From: Alysiella sp.
Lineage (GTDB): Bacteria > Pseudomonadota > Gammaproteobacteria > Burkholderiales > Neisseriaceae
DNA: 34,653 nt
Reading direction: 5' to 3'
NCBI RefSeq assembly: GCF_030525755.1
Contig: NZ_JAUNEC010000014.1
Coordinates: 1 to 34,653 of the forward strand
Position 1 is the first letter of the stretch; each line of letters starts with the position of its first letter. The notes below the pieces were generated by a model that was not told the DNA's origin, did not search any database, and saw only the letters and a list, made by a program, of their open reading frames with translations. Shown here one piece after another: positions 31,926 through 34,653 of the stretch. The position numbers and the translations under genes are program-made.

Positions 31926-32258
31926 ATGAGTAAAATTTCCATTGCTGCTTTGGCAGGTGCATTGACTTTGGCAGCGTGTGGTGAAGCACAACAAGCCAGC
32001 AAACCAGAAGTCCCAAAAACTGCAGAAGCCGCAGTAGCTGCCACTTCCGTGCCTGCTAAATCAGCAGAAGGTAAATGTGGTGAAGGAAAATGCGGTAGTG
32101 CAGCAGCTTCTGCTGTTTCGGGTGCAAAAGCCAGTGAAGGTGCTTGCGGTGCTGCTTCTGGCGCGAAAGCTGCCGAAGGCACTTGTGGTGGCACGTCTGC
32201 CCCAGCCAAAGCCGCCGAAGGTAAATGTGGCGAAGGTGCTTCTGCACCAGCTAAATAA
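31926..32258 (+). CDS. Cysteine-motif RiPP precursor (bufferin/oxazolin-like), putative lipoprotein
   Basis: 110-residue low-complexity secreted peptide. The first 17 residues form an export signal that ends LAAC (Cys18), a good lipobox with Gly at +2, so it may be lipidated and sent to the outer membrane. The mature part is rich in Ala, Lys, Ser and Pro and has five EGxCG motifs: EGKCG at 48-52 and 53-57, EGACG at 71-75, EGTCG at 84-88, EGKCG at 98-102; the Cys residues are 51, 56, 74, 87 and 101. EGKCG is the site modified by DUF692/DUF2063 enzymes in Haemophilus HvfA and Caulobacter bufferins to copper-binding heterocycles. Ribosome site GGAG at 31911-31914. The modifying enzymes are encoded just downstream. 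Confidence 0.85.
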   Translation: MSKISIAALAGALTLAACGEAQQASKPEVPKTAEAAVAATSVPAKSAEGKCGEGKCGSAAASAVSGAKASEGACGAASGAKAAEGTCGGTSAPAKAAEGKCGEGASAPAK

Positions 32259-32293
32259 TTCTATATCATCAAATTTTTAAACATTTCAAGGCA

Positions 32294-32325
32294 AGCTTGG
32301 AAACGCACGAAATCGTTTCCAAGCT
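32294..32325 (+). promoter_or_regulatory. Stem-loop between precursor and enzyme genes
   Basis: AGCTTGGAAACG (32294-32305) pairs exactly with CGTTTCCAAGCT (32314-32325), loop of 8. No T run follows; the right arm runs directly into a DUS. It may act as an attenuator or as an RNA-stabilising 3' end so that more precursor than enzyme is made. Confidence 0.55.
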
Positions 32326-32358
32326 GCCTGAAATGTTCATTATTCAAAAAAATTCATC

Positions 32359-33213
32359 ATGTTAAACGGCAAAATACACGGTTCAGGTTTGGGCTATCGC
32401 CGCGATTTGGCACAGGATTTTTTAAAGCTGCCTGAAAACCACCCCATTGATTTTATTGAAGTTGCCCCCGAAAACTGGATTAAAATGGGTGGCACAGCAC
32501 GCAAATTGTTTGACCAAGCCGCAGAACAAATCCCCGTGGTGATTCACGGTTTGTCGCTGTCTTTGGGTGGGCAAGCACCGTTGGACATGAATTTGCTTGC
32601 AGGCATTAAATCCATGATGAATCAATACAATACGCAATTTTTCTCCGACCATTTGAGCTATTGCCAAGACCACGGACACCTGTATGATTTGTTGCCCATT
32701 CCCTTTACAGACGAAAGCATAGCCCACACCGCGCAACGCATTCGTACCGTGCAAGATTTTTTGGGTTGCCAAATTGCCATTGAAAACACATCTTATTATT
32801 TGCATTCGCCTTTGGCAGAAATGGACGAAGTGCAATTTTTGAACGCGGTCGCCCAAGAAGCCAACTGCTTGATTCATTTAGACGTAAACAATATTTATGT
32901 GAATGCGGTCAATCACGGTTTGCTCAAACCGCGTGATTTTCTCAATCGCGTGGACGGTGCGCGTGTTGCCTACATTCACATTGCAGGGCATGACGATGAA
33001 AACCCCGAATTGCTGATTGACACGCATGGCGAAAAAGTCCAAGACAATGTTTGGGATTTGCTGGCTTATGCTTATGACGTGTTGCCACACATTCCGCCTA
33101 CATTGCTGGAACGCGATTTCAACTTCCCCCCATTTGGCGAATTATTGGCAGAAGTCCAAAAAATCAAAGACTTCCAAATTAACGCGCACAAAGAGTACCG
33201 TCATGTCGCTTGA
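32359..33213 (+). CDS. DUF692 multinuclear non-haem iron oxygenase (BufB/MNIO)
   Basis: 284-residue TIM-barrel enzyme of the DUF692/MbnB group. Likely iron ligands are H63 (VVIHGLSLSLG), H98 (FFSDHLSYC), E142 (AIENTSYY), D175 (LIHLDVNNIYVNAVNHG), H207 (AYIHIAGHDD), D221 and H223 (LIDTHGEKV) and E251 (LLERDFNFPP); the D175-H207 spacing is as I recall it in MbnB. MNIOs use iron and oxygen to rebuild Cys residues in precursor peptides; in HvfB/BufB the site is EGKCG, as in the gene upstream. Overlaps the partner gene by 11 nt. A DUS codes KLPEN at 23-27. Confidence 0.93.
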   Translation: MLNGKIHGSGLGYRRDLAQDFLKLPENHPIDFIEVAPENWIKMGGTARKLFDQAAEQIPVVIHGLSLSLGGQAPLDMNLLAGIKSMMNQYNTQFFSDHLSYCQDHGHLYDLLPIPFTDESIAHTAQRIRTVQDFLGCQIAIENTSYYLHSPLAEMDEVQFLNAVAQEANCLIHLDVNNIYVNAVNHGLLKPRDFLNRVDGARVAYIHIAGHDDENPELLIDTHGEKVQDNVWDLLAYAYDVLPHIPPTLLERDFNFPPFGELLAEVQKIKDFQINAHKEYRHVA

Positions 33214-33922
33214 AAATCAAACCTCTGCCGATTTCAAAAACGAGTTGGCAATGGCGGTACGTCAAGGCGTATCGCCCGACCCTGTTCGCTTTCCGCCTGA
33301 ACGTTTGGCTGTTTATATGCGCTTGGTTCGCAACAATATTTTTGGTTTTGTGAACCGTTGTTTCGTTGTCGCCCCAAAATATTTGGAACGCCAGCAATGG
33401 ACTGATTTATTGGAAGATTTTGTGCGCGATGGCGAATCGCATTCGCCATTTTTTCAAGACATTGCTGCCGAATTTTTGAAATTTTGCCAAGAAAATCAAA
33501 AGCTGCCTGAATGGATTTTGGCTTTGATGGATTTGGAAGTGGCACAGTTGCAAGCGGAAGTGGCGATTGTTGCGCCCAGCGCTGCCGCCGCCAATGACGA
33601 TGACAACGCGCCCATGCAACCGAATGCCAGTGTGCAACTCAAATCTTATGATACTGATTTTGAACAACATTACCCTGACGATGCGGATTTGAAAGCAGTG
33701 GGCAATATGGTCATTTGGCGCGATGGACGAGATTGGATACGCTGGCAATATTTGGACGACATTGACCACATTTTGCTGAATTTGGCAGCAGAAAATCCCT
33801 TGTCATTAAATGACTTGCAAGCGCAACTGGCGGCAGTCATGCCCGATGGCGATGCGTGGCGCGATATGGTGCGTGCGCGTTGGCAATATTGGATTGTGGT
33901 GTGCGTATTAGAAGCTGTCTAA
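33203..33922 (+). CDS. DUF2063 partner protein (BufC-like)
   Basis: 239-residue protein. The N-terminal DUF2063 domain has ELAMAVRQGVSPDPVRFPPE, RLAVYMRLVRNNIFGFVNRC (Y-x-x-x-x-x-N), and the segment GESHSPFFQDIAAEFLKF near 80; the C-terminal part (WIRWQYLDDIDHILLNLAAE) is the winged-helix-like half. DUF2063 proteins bind the leader of MNIO substrates and are needed with DUF692 enzymes (HvfC, BufC, TglI/MbnC analogues). Start at 33203 has AAAGAG at 33190-33195 and lies inside the end of the oxygenase gene, so the two are translated together. Asp/Asn-rich linker near 130-140. Confidence 0.9.
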   Translation: MSLENQTSADFKNELAMAVRQGVSPDPVRFPPERLAVYMRLVRNNIFGFVNRCFVVAPKYLERQQWTDLLEDFVRDGESHSPFFQDIAAEFLKFCQENQKLPEWILALMDLEVAQLQAEVAIVAPSAAAANDDDNAPMQPNASVQLKSYDTDFEQHYPDDADLKAVGNMVIWRDGRDWIRWQYLDDIDHILLNLAAENPLSLNDLQAQLAAVMPDGDAWRDMVRARWQYWIVVCVLEAV

Positions 33923-34020
33923 AAAATCCGAAATATCAAACACATCAGCAAAATTGTGCCAAATCCTTTATAATCGTCCTATCTTGAGCCAAATGTTAGG
34001 TTGCTTGTCAGTAGACACAA

Positions 34021-34078
34021 ATTGCCACTTTCTTGTTCCCTCCCCTACTTGCAGGGGAGGGAACAGGTATGTGGCAAT
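34021..34078. repeat. Large imperfect hairpin (REP-like) upstream of obg
   Basis: Outer arms ATTGCCAC (34021-34028) and GTGGCAAT (34071-34078), a 5x5 interior loop, then inner arms TGTTCCCTCCCCT (34034-34046) and AGGGGAGGGAACA (34053-34065), loop ACTTGC. It may be a REP-type repeat or a structured leader; it also could end the upstream operon, though no T run follows. Confidence 0.65.
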
Positions 34079-34136
34079 CGATATAAATTTTCTTGTGTAC
34101 TGAAAAGCAAACTGAGACAGAAAGAAGCATAATACA

Positions 34137-34653
34137 ATGAAATTCATAGACGAAGCCAAAATTGAAGTCATTGGCGGCAAAGGCGGCAACGGTGCAGCCA
34201 GTTTCCGCCGTGAAAAATTCGTACCGCGCGGTGGGCCCGATGGTGGCGATGGCGGACGCGGTGGCAGCGTTTTTGCCGTTGCCGATGAAAACATCAACAC
34301 GCTGGTGGAATACCGCTTTGTGAAACGCTACCAAGCCAAAAATGGCGAAAAAGGACACGGCTCCGACCGCTACGGCGCAGGCGCAGACGACATCGAATTG
34401 CGTATGCCAGTCGGCACCTTAATCCGCGATGTGGACACCGATGAAATCTTGGCAGACTTAACCCACCATGGGCAGCGCGTGTGCGTGGCGCGTGGTGGCA
34501 AAGGCGGTTTGGGCAACATACATTTCAAATCATCGGTCAATCGCGCCCCCAAACAATACACAAATGGCGAAGATGGCGAAGCGCGTACCTTGCAGCTTGA
34601 ACTGAAAGTGTTGGCAGACGTGGGTTTGCTGGGTATGCCCAATGCGGGTAAAT
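34137..34653 (+). CDS. obg: GTPase Obg (ObgE/CgtA), N-terminal part
   Basis: The visible 172 residues are the Obg fold and the start of the G domain; the gene runs off the right edge. The start MKFIDEAKIEVIGGKGGNGA and the glycine-rich stretches (RGGPDGGDGGRGGSV near 31; ARGGKGGLGNIHFKSS near 118) form the six-helix glycine fold. LKVLADVGLLGMPNAGK reaches the P-loop exactly at the window end. Obg is an essential GTPase linked to 50S ribosome assembly and stress control. The start at 34137 is fixed by family match. A large hairpin lies 58 bases upstream. Confidence 0.96.
   Translation, partial: MKFIDEAKIEVIGGKGGNGAASFRREKFVPRGGPDGGDGGRGGSVFAVADENINTLVEYRFVKRYQAKNGEKGHGSDRYGAGADDIELRMPVGTLIRDVDTDEILADLTHHGQRVCVARGGKGGLGNIHFKSSVNRAPKQYTNGEDGEARTLQLELKVLADVGLLGMPNAGK

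Noticed and set aside
33017..33202. N-terminal extension of the DUF2063 protein
   Set aside because: The 62 extra residues are a shifted reading of the oxygenase gene; the ATG at 33203 has a ribosome site and matches the family start.

Overview
This window reads as chromosome from a member of the Neisseriaceae. The strongest sign is the 12-mer AGGCTGCCTGAA and its reverse complement. By hand count it occurs about 55 times in full or near-full form, inside genes and in paired hairpins between genes. This is a Neisseriaceae DNA uptake sequence (DUS) dialect; I associate this spelling with the Simonsiella/Alysiella side of the family rather than with Neisseria itself. Several genes also match Neisseria relatives closely (paired BfrA/BfrB, SerC, an RpoE/MseR-type sigma/anti-sigma pair). 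The sequence is moderately AT-rich. No rRNA, tRNA, CRISPR array, prophage or intact IS was found.

Layout: 1-3146 holds the start of deoD, a DUF455 ferritin-like protein, lolA and mltA. 3193-7343 holds ubiA, a probable Zur-controlled pair of alternative ribosomal proteins (L31B, L36B), a small secreted protein, serC and a TatD-type nuclease. 7603-12824 holds bfrB/bfrA, dapA-bamC and proS. 13055-19199 holds a DUF3360 permease, ferredoxin, and a probable operon LOG-hpt-ubiJ-tgpA. 19200-22000 holds a decayed AT-rich stretch, a small membrane protein and lptE-holA. 22090-27075 holds hom, an overlapping membrane-anchored protein, hemH, a ferredoxin-reductase-like protein and fabD. 27430-30383 holds xseA, miaA and queF on the minus strand. 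The window ends with the first part of obg (34137 onward).

The most interesting region is 30425-33922. A minus-strand ECF sigma factor and a 55-residue zinc-motif anti-sigma factor lie divergent from a plus-strand operon: DoxX-like membrane protein, a 110-residue cysteine peptide with five EGxCG motifs, a DUF692 multinuclear iron oxygenase (MNIO), and a DUF2063 partner. This is the gene content of the bufferin/oxazolin class of copper-binding modified peptides. Here the precursor carries a lipobox, so it may be lipidated. A 12-bp hairpin lies between precursor and enzyme genes, a candidate ECF promoter (GTAAGG-N16-CGAC) lies before the operon, and a MITE-like element sits in the divergent intergenic region.

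Most other genes are housekeeping: amino acid synthesis (serC, dapA, hom), envelope assembly (lolA, mltA, bamC, lptE), translation (proS, miaA, queF, L31B, L36B), replication/repair (holA, xseA), fatty acid, haem and quinone synthesis (fabD, hemH, ubiA, ubiJ), and iron storage (bfrA/bfrB). Several short inverted-repeat elements (7405-7530, 12910-13001, 27359-27414, 31253-31358, 34021-34078) look like small mobile or REP-like sequences.
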